From the NCBI GenBank assembly GCA_044868105.1, contig JBIOWC010000587.1, positions 1 to 7,928 of the forward strand: a stretch of DNA of 7,928 nucleotides, in the 5' to 3' direction. The notes beneath the pieces are model-generated. The model saw only the letters and a program-made list of their open reading frames with translations, was not told the origin of the DNA and ran no database searches. Source of the stretch: JBFMDH01 sp044868105. Its GTDB lineage: Bacteria > Acidobacteriota > Blastocatellia > UBA7656. The position numbers and the translations under genes were made by a program. Positions 1-5,929 of the stretch are shown piece by piece; positions within the stretch are counted from its first letter, which is position 1; every line of letters starts with the position of its first letter.

Positions 1-1475
1 GCCGAGACGAGTCCTACCTCGGGGCTGAATATTCGCTCAGCATGCCCAAATTGGACCAGCAACCACTTCGAGTCGGGCGACCATTCATAATACTGATCGC
101 CATCGGCGTATGAATAATTCTTGTCCGCTGGCAGGATCAGGCGTGTTTGTTTTGAGGCGAGGTTATAGACCTTTAGCGTCTGACGGTTCTCGAGGTAGGC
201 GATCTCTTTGCCGTCGGGCGAATAGGCCGGCTGGAATTCCTCGGCAGCTGTAGCGACGGCCGCCTCCTCTTTGAGAACGGTGGACACACAGAAGTACGGT
301 TCCTGCTTGCGTGAGATCGAGACGGTGTAGATATTCCAGTTGTTGTCGCGCTCGGCGGCGTACACGAGCGAGCGGCCGTCGGGGCTGAAACTTACGGTGC
401 GCTCCTGCCAAGGAGTATTGGTGATCCGCTTGACCATCTTGCCGTCTATCGATGAGACAAAGATCTCGCCGCGAAATCCGAAGGCGAACTCCTTCCCATT
501 CGGCGACAGTTTTGCCTCGGTCATTCCGCCATTGATCGGGACGATCTGCTCGATCGAACTGCGACCGTCGGCGGCGATCCGCACGTTGACCTTTTGCGGC
601 TCACTGCCGGGTTTCATCGTGTAGAGCTGGCCGTCGTACGAGAAGGCCAGCATGCCGTTACGGGCGCGGGTGAGAAAGCGCACGGGATGTTTTGTAAGAT
701 GGGTGAGCGCGGTCGATTTGTCGGGATGAGCAAGGCTGCTTTTGTACACATTAAAGCTGCCACTTTGCTCGCTGAGGTAGTAAAAATCGTTATCGTTAGA
801 GTCGAAGACCGGATTGCGGTCCTCGCCCTTGAAGCTCGTCAGCTGAGTGTATTTTTTCGACGGGACGTCGTACACCCAAACGTCTCGAGTGACGGACGAG
901 GTGTGGTGTTTTCGCCAGTCGCTCTCGTAGCCCTTGTAGTCGTGAAAGATGATCTTATCGCCCGTTGAACTGACCGTTGCGTCGAGAGCCGGCGACGTCA
1001 ATATCTGCGACACACGGCCGCCGCCCACCGGCACGCTGTAAAGTTCGGTCATGCCGGGCGTGGGAAACTGCACATTGGTCGCCAGATCCTGCCGCTGGGC
1101 GGCAAAGAGGACGGCCTGGTCGTCCGCCGTAAACGAGAGCGGCACCTCGCGGGTCGAGTGGTAGGTGAGCCTTTTCGCATCCCCGCCACCGCCCGGCATG
1201 ATGAACACGTCGAAGTTGCCGTACCGGTCGGATGCGAACGCGATCGCCTTGCCGTCATGGCTCCATACGGGAGCAAATTCGTAGGACTCGCTCAGGGTAA
1301 GCGGCACGGCGGCGCCGCCCGCCGTCGGTACTGACCAGATGTCGCCTTTGTATTCGAAAAGCAAGGTCTGCCCGTCCGGCGAGATCGCCGGGTAGCGCAG
1401 CCAGAGCGGGTCGGTTTGGCTGTAGACGGCCGTACACAGGAGGAGAACGGTCGCGAGGCAAAGTAACGGTTTCAT
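1..1475 (-). CDS. Secreted Tricorn-like S41 peptidase, N-terminal beta-propeller part (partial)
   Basis: An uninterrupted frame on the minus strand gives 491 codons and leaves the window at base 1, so the C-terminal part is missing. The start ATG (1473-1475) is preceded by TTGGAG at 1481-1486, 5 bases away. Residues 1-19 form a signal peptide (MKPLLCLATVLLLCTAVYS) followed by QTDPLW, which predicts export. The rest is a run of TolB/WD-like propeller blades with the repeated SPDG or similar turn: ISPDGQTLLF near residue 31, WSHDGKAIAF, LSPNGKEFAF, FSPDGRSLVY, YSPDGKEIAY and WSPDSKWLLV. This is the pattern of the two N-terminal propellers of Tricorn-like peptidases. Those proteins are usually about 1,050-1,100 residues, with PDZ and S41 serine-peptidase domains at the C-terminus. 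I infer those domains lie left of the window. The catalytic residues cannot be checked here, so a non-peptidase TolB-propeller protein is the main alternative. The gene is divergent from the one at 1943. Confidence 0.88.
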   Translation of the reverse strand, partial: MKPLLCLATVLLLCTAVYSQTDPLWLRYPAISPDGQTLLFEYKGDIWSVPTAGGAAVPLTLSESYEFAPVWSHDGKAIAFASDRYGNFDVFIMPGGGGDAKRLTYHSTREVPLSFTADDQAVLFAAQRQDLATNVQFPTPGMTELYSVPVGGGRVSQILTSPALDATVSSTGDKIIFHDYKGYESDWRKHHTSSVTRDVWVYDVPSKKYTQLTSFKGEDRNPVFDSNDNDFYYLSEQSGSFNVYKSSLAHPDKSTALTHLTKHPVRFLTRARNGMLAFSYDGQLYTMKPGSEPQKVNVRIAADGRSSIEQIVPINGGMTEAKLSPNGKEFAFGFRGEIFVSSIDGKMVKRITNTPWQERTVSFSPDGRSLVYAAERDNNWNIYTVSISRKQEPYFCVSTVLKEEAAVATAAEEFQPAYSPDGKEIAYLENRQTLKVYNLASKQTRLILPADKNYSYADGDQYYEWSPDSKWLLVQFGHAERIFSPEVGLVS

Positions 1476-1507
1476 AGAGGCTCCAAGGGTCGATATTGAG
1501 GCTGGGA

Positions 1508-1529
1508 AAAAGGAAGTCTGCTTCCTTTT
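1508..1529. other. Perfect 9-bp stem-loop in the peptidase gene leader
   Basis: AAAAGGAAG (1508-1516) and CTTCCTTTT (1521-1529) are perfect reverse complements around a 4-base loop. On the minus strand the structure sits about 33-54 bases upstream of the peptidase ATG and its 3' arm runs into a TTTTT tract, so it resembles a weak intrinsic terminator or attenuator. The outer pairs are all A-T, so stability is modest. A leader stem that protects the mRNA or slows expression is equally possible. No plus-strand gene ends here, so ordinary terminator use is unlikely. Confidence 0.45.
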
Positions 1530-1681
1530 ACGTTTTGAGTCAAGGAAGGTTGCGCTCCCGAGGGTGGGGAAAATCAGCGAGCGTCGCCCAGTAGGGGCCT
1601 ATCAGAAAAACTTGCAAAACCCATTAGAGAAAAAGCAATAAGCGGATGACCCAGGCAGAATATCTATCACCTCTATATAAA

Positions 1682-1750
1682 ATGAATGTCCGAATCTCTC
1701 TATAAAGCGGACATTTATTCAGAGCCGCCTGATATTGTCTACATAAATGT
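1682..1750. promoter_or_regulatory. Three phased 8-bp boxes, possible operator
   Basis: ATGAATGT (1682-1689), ACATTTAT (1711-1718) and ATAAATGT (1743-1750) are copies of one 8-bp sequence in alternating orientation. The second and third are exact reverse complements and the first differs by one base. The centres are 29 and 32 bp apart, close to three helical turns. The first two are also the core of a longer imperfect inverted repeat, AATGTCCG (1685-1692) with CGGACATT (1708-1715). The position in a divergent promoter region fits a regulator-binding site. This is inference from symmetry only, and no regulator gene is present in the window. Confidence 0.3.
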
Positions 1751-1942
1751 TAGCACTGGCTATTCAATCACTCGCTCATTTTGGTGAATGAGGCAGAGAA
1801 GGCGTCCCTGTCAAGCCCCAATGCTGGAGGCCTTAAAAGAGGTCGGCTAGATAACTGGAGTTTCTGAAAACAGGTGGGCCGCTGGTCGGACAGGTCAATT
1901 TTTTCCAATACAGAACTCATCCGCTGATGGATAATAGGCGCT

Positions 1943-2398
1943 ATGAAACGAACTTTTACTTTTATTCTCGCCGCCCTCGCTGCAGCCGCCCTGTTCGGGG
2001 GGCTTGTGCATGCCGTGCTGGTGGTTGCGAATGTGTCCGAGCCAGCCGCCACCACGGTTTACGGCCTGACCCCCCGGCGACTCTGGGCCACCACGGCCGT
2101 CGTGCTGGCGCTGGTCAGCGTGGTCTTCGGGGGGCTGGCGCTGGCCCGCTCCACCGGTCGTATCGGCACCGGTAACGTGAGAATCGGGGCCCTCGTGGGC
2201 CTGGTGGCGGGGCTCGTCGCCGTGGTCAACGGCGGGCTGAATTTGACCGTCGCCAATGGTGGACCAGGTACCGGCAATGGAGTAGTCGGCGCCGCCGCGG
2301 CCCTGGTGCTGGGGCTGATCGCCATTGTCCTCGGGGGGCTGGCGCTGGCCCGCTCCCGCCGCCCCTCTGACCCGGCCATAGTTGACAAACCTTCCTGA
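1943..2398 (+). CDS. Small multi-pass membrane protein, DUF6223-like
   Basis: The protein has 151 residues and four predicted membrane segments: about 7-30, 49-68, 81-103 and 114-136. A short polar tail (SRRPSDPAIVDKPS) follows. The function is unknown. The text YGLTPRRLWATTAVVLALV, GGLALARS, RIGTGN and VVNGGLNLTVANGGPGTGNGVVG resembles small membrane proteins, common in Actinobacteria, that I recall as DUF6223. I hold that family name with moderate confidence. The two halves are related: GGLALARS ends both the second and the fourth helix, and a 25-bp DNA stretch is repeated exactly. Base composition is markedly GC-rich with strong G/C third-position bias, unlike the AT-richer DNA on both sides, which suggests horizontal acquisition. 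Only a weak AGG precedes the ATG, 4 bases away. Confidence 0.72.
   Translation: MKRTFTFILAALAAAALFGGLVHAVLVVANVSEPAATTVYGLTPRRLWATTAVVLALVSVVFGGLALARSTGRIGTGNVRIGALVGLVAGLVAVVNGGLNLTVANGGPGTGNGVVGAAAALVLGLIAIVLGGLALARSRRPSDPAIVDKPS
2128..2356 (+). repeat. 25-bp exact in-frame direct repeat inside the membrane protein gene
   Basis: The 25 bases at 2128-2152 recur exactly at 2332-2356. Each has a C followed by six G and then CTGGCGCTGGCC, and encodes GGLALARS in the same frame. The offset of 204 bp equals 68 codons. The protein around both copies also matches loosely (helix, GGLALARS, basic residue), which points to an old internal duplication of a two-helix unit. Identity at the DNA level could come from recent conversion or from shared strong GC codon bias. 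Confidence 0.75.
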
Positions 2399-2774
2399 AC
2401 GACCGGCGCGCGCTTTGAGTCGCTATTGTTCACCAGACGGACGGCACGAGACGATACCGGACTCTACCCAGGTATTCCTTATATCCTGCCCAATTCCTTT
2501 CCAGGAATGTCGCCTCCGAGGCCGCATTCGGGAAGCTGCCGAAAGTTTAGTGCTCCGGCGAAGTAGATGCTTACAAATCGTCAGGCATAAAGCTTGCAAT
2601 TATGAAACCTTTACAAGAATACGCTACTCGTTACTGATGGTTTTTTCCTCATTCTCTGATGAGAGCGTACGAAACTCGCACTGGCGATGTCTTATATCAC
2701 ATCGTCAATTCGGGCCCTAGAGCCCATCGTTTCTCAGCTTTGTTCACTCAAGTAGTGACGGTTACAGGTGACTT
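2399..2774. other. 376-bp stretch without a recognisable gene
   Basis: A plus-strand open frame from 2382 to 2720 exists, but it begins inside the preceding gene, has no ribosome site or family resemblance and is rich in Arg, Ser and Cys, as random frames are. The strongest structure is a stem-loop at 2682-2707: CGATGT (2685-2690) pairs with ACATCG (2699-2704) around an 8-base loop, and three further pairs including one G-U extend it. A second hairpin pairs CTCAT (2648-2652) with ATGAG (2659-2663). Neither is followed by a T-tract. The promoter of the VOC gene is expected here, but I cannot place it. Confidence 0.55.
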
Positions 2775-3221
2775 ATGAATCAGACAGCAAAAGAGGCAAG
2801 CAGTACCCCTGGCGATAGTCGTTCTTCTGAGACGCAGAACTTCATCGTGGGTTTGTGGGGGGTCCGCTATCAGGTCAAGGACGTCAGTCGGTCGGTTCAG
2901 TTCTACACCCAACAACTCGGCTTCAAGCTCGATCAAGAGGCCCTGCCGGCGTTCGCGCAGGTCTCTGTCGGTAATCTCAAACTCATACTGAGCGGTCCCG
3001 GTGCTTCGGGTTCCAGAGTGATGCCCGATGGCCATCAGCAGGAGCCGGGTGGGTGGAACCGCGTCGTACTTCAAGTTACGGATCTTCCAGGTCGGATTGA
3101 GGCGTTGAAGAAAGCAGGTCTTCATTTTCGAAATCAGATGGAGGTGGGGCCGGGCGGAAAGCAGATTCAGGTGGATGACCCCGACGGAAATCCGATTGAG
3201 CTCTTTGAGCCGGCTCGCTAG
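2775..3221 (+). CDS. VOC-superfamily protein (glyoxalase/bleomycin-resistance fold)
   Basis: The protein has 148 residues and is probably cytosolic. The start is set by AGGTGA at 2766-2771. After a 22-residue polar N-terminal tail, two beta-alpha-beta-beta-beta modules follow. Module one starts at VRYQVKDVSRSVQFYTQQLGF (30-50, strand, then helix ending in FYxxxLGF) and continues with the strands FAQVSV and LKLILS. Module two starts at NRVVLQVTDL (95-104), has the helix RIEALKKAGL, and ends with the signature QIQVDDPDGNPIELFEP (130-146), in which E142 is the usual metal ligand. The usual first-strand His is absent (Arg31/Tyr32 lie in that area). The protein may therefore bind metal differently or not at all. 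VOC enzymes include glyoxalases, dioxygenases and antibiotic-binding proteins, and the substrate cannot be told from sequence. The 5' neighbour gives no pathway clue. Confidence 0.88.
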   Translation: MNQTAKEASSTPGDSRSSETQNFIVGLWGVRYQVKDVSRSVQFYTQQLGFKLDQEALPAFAQVSVGNLKLILSGPGASGSRVMPDGHQQEPGGWNRVVLQVTDLPGRIEALKKAGLHFRNQMEVGPGGKQIQVDDPDGNPIELFEPAR

Positions 3222-3229
3222 TTGGGCGT

Positions 3230-3322
3230 CACGCTCACTAAGCGTGCTCTAAAGACAGAATACCGCTCGCTGTGCTGAATGGGACAGGTGCCAAAGACCG
3301 CGACGAACATGCGTGTTCGTCG
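3230..3322. other. Two hairpins between the VOC and ABM genes
   Basis: CACGCT (3230-3235) pairs with AGCGTG (3241-3246) around a 5-base loop, directly after the VOC stop codon. CGACGAACA (3301-3309) pairs perfectly with TGTTCGTCG (3314-3322) around TGCG, a 9-bp stem. The second is followed by GCGCTCGCTCCGCT and a short T-run, but not immediately. Either could act as a processing or weak termination structure between the genes. The T-tract of a standard intrinsic terminator is missing. Confidence 0.4.
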
Positions 3323-3364
3323 GCGCTCGCTCCGCTACATCTTTTACGTTAGGAGGCAGGAGCG

Positions 3365-3709
3365 ATGAGCGAAATTCAAGGCCTTGCTAGACAAAAGATT
3401 CACCCGGGCAAGCTTGAGGAATTCAAGCGTCTGGTCGCTAAGTGCATGGAATCGGTTCGCACCAGGCACCCCCGGATGTTGCCGTACGACTTGTACTTCA
3501 ACAGCGACTATACCGAGTGTGTGACATTCGAGAGGTATCGTGACTTCGAGGCCCTTCTTGAGCATATTGCGAATCTCGATGAGACGATGGACGCGATTCT
3601 TAAGACCGGCTCTATCTCGGGCGAGATCTGCGGAACGCCCAGCCCGGAACTGAGGAAGGCACTCAAGGGTTCTGGCGTGCGGATCTACTTGCTGTACCAG
3701 TCAATCTAG
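3365..3709 (+). CDS. ABM-fold protein, putative monooxygenase
   Basis: The protein has 114 residues. The start has an ideal ribosome site, AGGAGG at 3351-3356, 8 bases before the ATG. The sequence fits the antibiotic biosynthesis monooxygenase (ABM) dimeric alpha/beta barrel: a first strand (IQGLARQKIHPGK, 4-16), a helix (LEEFKRLVAKCMESVRT), a central LPYDLYFNSDYTECVTFERY (39-58) corresponding to the family's typical YDLY...FVLYERY pattern, and a helix DFEALLEHIANL (60-71). A roughly 40-residue C-terminal extension (GEICGTPSPELRKAL... then a last strand VRIYLLYQSI) resembles that of other uncharacterised ABM proteins. Family members oxidise quinols or aromatic polyketides without a cofactor, or degrade haem. 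No substrate can be assigned. The gene lies 143 bp downstream of the VOC gene and could be cotranscribed with it. Confidence 0.75.
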   Translation: MSEIQGLARQKIHPGKLEEFKRLVAKCMESVRTRHPRMLPYDLYFNSDYTECVTFERYRDFEALLEHIANLDETMDAILKTGSISGEICGTPSPELRKALKGSGVRIYLLYQSI

Positions 3710-3854
3710 GCCGCTCAAGCGGTAGCCCACCTACCTTACTACTTGCACTACAGCAGCAAAGATGAATTATTCATGGGCTGCGACGAAGCCATCATCAGCG
3801 AGTTGCATTCCGGGCCGCGCTACCTCATCCTCTTCTCTCGAGAAGCACTGCTGG
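3710..3854. other. Unassigned spacer before the copper ATPase relic
   Basis: These 145 bases hold no gene I can support. CCGC/GCGG (starting at 3712) can form a 4-bp hairpin just after the ABM stop codon. The frame of the ABM gene stays open after its TAG until about 3937, giving a translation with HYSSKDELFMGCDEAIISE. I recognise no family in it, and its last third overlaps the ATPase relic in another frame. I read it as degraded DNA, possibly earlier parts of the ATPase that have decayed beyond recognition or inserted foreign sequence. Confidence 0.4.
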
Positions 3855-4062
3855 CGACTGAAGCGCCACCAGGCGCAACATTCGCCAGAATCTCTTCTTC
3901 GCCTTCATCTATAATGGGCTGGGCGTACCCATAGTTGCGGCGGGCGTCTTCTAGCGGACTTTAGGTTTGCTACTCAGCCCGATGATCGCCAGTGCCGCGA
4001 TGACCTTGAGTTCAGTTACCGTAATCGCTAACGCGCTGCGACGGCGCGCAGTCGATTTGTAA
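3855..4062 (+). pseudogene. copA: C-terminal relic of a CopA-type Cu(+) P-type ATPase
   Basis: The frame starting at 3862 reads SATRRNIRQNLFFAFIYN, then GLGVPIVAAGVF, a TAG stop (3952-3954), RT, LGLLLSPMIASAAM and TLSSVTVIANALRRRAVDL, ending in TAA (4060-4062). This matches the last two membrane helices of class IB-1 copper-exporting ATPases. It has the YN signature of the seventh helix and the MxxSS Cu(+) ligand signature of the eighth (here MTLSS). The preceding CGACTG (3855-3860, encoding the RL of the usual RRLS) is out of frame by one base relative to what follows, so there is a frameshift at about 3861. The in-frame stop replaces the Tyr of the usual GVLYP. All upstream domains (heavy-metal-binding, actuator, DKTGT phosphorylation) are missing. 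This is a clear non-functional remnant. It ends 33 bp before the next gene, which suggests they were once cotranscribed. The gene symbol refers to the ancestral gene. Confidence 0.88.
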
Positions 4063-4095
4063 GCCAGGAAATTTTCAGGAATGTAGAGGAATTCC

Positions 4096-5295
4096 ATGCA
4101 TAGAGTTTTTCGAAAGGTAATCTTTACGAGCAGCCGGTTGATTTTTTTCATCGGCTCATTGCTTATCATAGTGGATGGTTTGCCAGCCAAGCCGGTTTAT
4201 TCCAGTGGTCATCAAGTTCGTCTGGTAAGAACGCCGAAAGGTGGAATTCAGCCGCAGGCGATTATGGATGATGCAGGAGTCTTGCATCTGATCTATTTTT
4301 CCGGCGATCCGGCAGCAGGCAATATCTTCTATGTCCGTCGTGAATCCGGCAAAGAGAGCTTTTCTTCTCCCATTCAAGTCAACAGCCAGCCGGGAAGCGC
4401 TGTCGCCATCGGCACGATTCGCGGGGCGCAGTTGAGCGTCGGAAAGGCCGGGCGAGTTCACGTATCCTGGAATGGCTCGAAAAATGCGATGCCGCGTGGA
4501 CCAGCCAATCAAGCTCCCATGCTATACGCCCGAATGAACGATGCGAAGACCGCCTTCGAGCCCGAGCGTAATCTAATGCAGGTTTCCGGCGGACTCGACG
4601 GTGGCGGGTCGGTTGCGGCGGATCAGAAGGGCAATGTTTATGTCGCCTGGCATGGCAGAGGTACATCAGAAGGGGAAGCGCATCGCCGGGTGTGGATGGC
4701 GCGCTCGACCGATGAAGGAAAGACCTTTGCCCTCGAAGCGGCGGCCTTTTCTGAAGAAACGGGGGCTTGTGGGTGTTGCGGAATGCGCGCTTTTGTGGAT
4801 CGTCAGGGAAATGTGCAGATGCTCTACCGGGCAGCTACCGAAAATGTTCATCGCGATATGATTTGGCTGACTTCAACCGATCAAGGCAGAAGTTTTCGCG
4901 GCGCCCGCATTGACAAGTGGGAACTGGGCACCTGCCCGATGAGTTCGGCAAGCATCGCTGGTGGCCGTAATGAGACCTTGCTCGCCTGGGAGACCCAGGG
5001 GCAAGTTTATTACCAGGCCGTGGGTGCGACCTCGACCAGTACAGGAAAACCGATAGCTGCACCGGGTAACAGTGAGACCCGAAAACACCCGGCTGTAGCA
5101 ACCAACAGGCGGGGTGAAACCATCCTCATCTGGACGGAAGGCACCGGCTGGAAGCGCGGCGGCTCTTTAGCCTGGCAGGTCTTTAATAAAGACGGAAAGC
5201 CAACGGGTGAAAAGGGTGAGACACCCGGCGTTCCGGTGTGGGGCTTGGCGACCGTCATCGCCGAAAAAGACGGCAGATTCACTATAATTTTCTGA
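4096..5295 (+). CDS. Secreted sialidase-like (BNR/Asp-box) beta-propeller with CxCC motif
   Basis: The protein has 399 residues. AGAGGA at 4085-4090 lies 5 bases before the ATG. Residues 1-31 look like a signal peptide: a basic start, the hydrophobic run LIFFIGSLLIIV at 15-26, and a likely cut after LPA. The body is a BNR-type propeller with Asp-boxes STDEGKTF (204-211) and STDQGRSF (260-267) and strand motifs such as GNVYVAWHG (179-187). A distinctive GACGCCGMRAF (223-233) puts three cysteines together (C225, C227, C228), and a fourth lies in GTCPMSS (C280). I recall similar CxCC and CP elements in uncharacterised sialidase-like proteins. They could bind a metal or form disulfides. I see no catalytic set that proves glycoside hydrolysis, so true sialidase activity is doubtful. 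The copper ATPase relic lies just upstream and metal-type exported proteins follow. Confidence 0.85.
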   Translation: MHRVFRKVIFTSSRLIFFIGSLLIIVDGLPAKPVYSSGHQVRLVRTPKGGIQPQAIMDDAGVLHLIYFSGDPAAGNIFYVRRESGKESFSSPIQVNSQPGSAVAIGTIRGAQLSVGKAGRVHVSWNGSKNAMPRGPANQAPMLYARMNDAKTAFEPERNLMQVSGGLDGGGSVAADQKGNVYVAWHGRGTSEGEAHRRVWMARSTDEGKTFALEAAAFSEETGACGCCGMRAFVDRQGNVQMLYRAATENVHRDMIWLTSTDQGRSFRGARIDKWELGTCPMSSASIAGGRNETLLAWETQGQVYYQAVGATSTSTGKPIAAPGNSETRKHPAVATNRRGETILIWTEGTGWKRGGSLAWQVFNKDGKPTGEKGETPGVPVWGLATVIAEKDGRFTIIF

Positions 5296-5344
5296 GCCTT
5301 CTGCTGACCGGGCACACTTTTTCGCGAAGTCAAAGAAGGGTAAC

Positions 5345-5373
5345 CTGGTCGCGGATTTTAGATTCGTGACCAG
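5345..5373 (+). other. RNA stem-loop after the sialidase-like gene
   Basis: CTGGTC (5345-5350) pairs with GACCAG (5368-5373). In RNA the stem extends inward to 11 pairs, two of them G-U, around a 7-base T/A-rich loop (5356-5362). It lies 49 bases after the sialidase stop codon. No T-tract follows, so it is not a standard intrinsic terminator. It could be a processing or mRNA-stability element. A second, GC-rich partial palindrome around GCCGCGCGGC follows at 5384-5393. Confidence 0.4.
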
Positions 5374-5473
5374 ATCTCCCCTTGCCGCGCGGCGAGGGAA
5401 GTCGAGGGCAACCGTTGCTGCTTAGGCTGCCACGGTGGTCAATGATCATGTATACAAAAAGGAGAAATTTGAA

Positions 5474-5854
5474 ATGACAAAGCGTTTGGTATGGAGTTTG
5501 GTTCTGACATTCGTGTTAGCCGCATCCTCGTTGGTTCTGGCGCACGAGAAGGTGAAACTGACCGGTTATCTGGGTGACGTCATGTGTACCACCGGTCATC
5601 TGAAAGACAGTCCTGAGGAGTTGACCAAGGTCACCGCCGAACACGAGAAGTCCTGCGGCCTGATGGATGCCTGTGTCAAGAGCGGCTATGGTATCGTCGC
5701 CGACGGCAAATGGTATCCGTTCGATGAAAAGGGGAACAAGCTGGCGAAAGGGGTGTTCGAAAAGACGGCGAAAACTGACCACATCAAAGTAATTGTTGAG
5801 GGGATGCAGCACGATGGCAAAATTCTCGTCGAAAGCATCACGGAAGTGAAGTAA
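5474..5854 (+). CDS. Small exported Cys/His protein of unknown function
   Basis: The protein has 126 residues. I chose the ATG at 5474 because AAGGAG (5459-5464) lies 9 bases before it and a clean signal peptide follows (MTKRLVWSLVLTFVLAASSLVLA, likely cut before HEK). A GTG start at 5435 would put 13 polar residues ahead of the signal. The mature protein is about 103 residues. It opens with KLTGYLGDVMC (28-38) and carries C38, H42, H57, C61, C67 in a spacing that suggests a metal site or disulfides. It then has GYGIVADGKWYPFDEKGNKLA (71-91) and a final strand pair (HIKVIVEGMQHDGKILVESI). The GY.xD..C...C..(G)..VaDGKWY.fD layout resembles small secreted proteins common in Acidobacteria that have no assigned function. 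Its place between a CxCC propeller and a TRASH/YHS protein supports an envelope metal role, but only by context. Confidence 0.8.
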   Translation: MTKRLVWSLVLTFVLAASSLVLAHEKVKLTGYLGDVMCTTGHLKDSPEELTKVTAEHEKSCGLMDACVKSGYGIVADGKWYPFDEKGNKLAKGVFEKTAKTDHIKVIVEGMQHDGKILVESITEVK

Positions 5855-5929
5855 AGCACTGCCGATCCGATCCGGGATTTATAGGGTCAAATAAATATCT
5901 ATCATTAATAAAAATAAAGGAGATTTTTT

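Larger units (their letters stand above)
1476..1942. other. Divergent intergenic region, no gene
   Basis: This 467-bp region separates the minus-strand peptidase gene from the plus-strand gene at 1943 and should hold both promoters. It is AT-richer than the flanking genes. It contains the leader hairpin (1508-1529), the three repeated boxes (1682-1750) and another small hairpin in which CTCATT (1775-1780) pairs with AATGAG (1787-1792) around a 6-base loop. I see no convincing coding frame on either strand. The minus-strand open frame at 1768-2055 has no family resemblance and runs antisense into the gene at 1943. I could not place a confident -35/-10 pair for either gene. Confidence 0.6.

Noticed and set aside
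340..968. Plus-strand open frames opposite the peptidase gene (340-624 and 594-968)
   Set aside because: They are antisense shadows of the long minus-strand propeller frame, with no ribosome site or family resemblance.
1768..2055. Minus-strand open frame of 95 codons
   Set aside because: Partly antisense to the GC-rich membrane gene. The composition is random-like and there is no recognisable domain.
2641..2663. T-run plus hairpin as an intrinsic terminator
   Set aside because: The T-run lies before the stem on the plus strand and becomes an A-run after it on the minus strand, so neither direction fits a terminator.
2382..2720. Plus-strand open frame of 112 codons between the membrane gene and the VOC gene
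   Set aside because: It starts inside the previous gene and lacks a ribosome site. Its residue composition is typical of non-coding frames.
3221..3364. A complete integron attC site
   Set aside because: GTTGGGC (3221-3227) and GTTAGGA (3348-3354) have the same orientation. No RYYYAAC partner core or pairing 5' half exists, so only a low-interest note is kept.
3743..3934. Small plus-strand open frame of 63 codons
   Set aside because: Its second half overlaps the readable CopA relic in another frame, and the first half matches no family.
5435..5473. GTG start for the Cys/His protein
   Set aside because: It would place a polar segment before a clean signal peptide. The ATG at 5474 has its own AAGGAG at good spacing.
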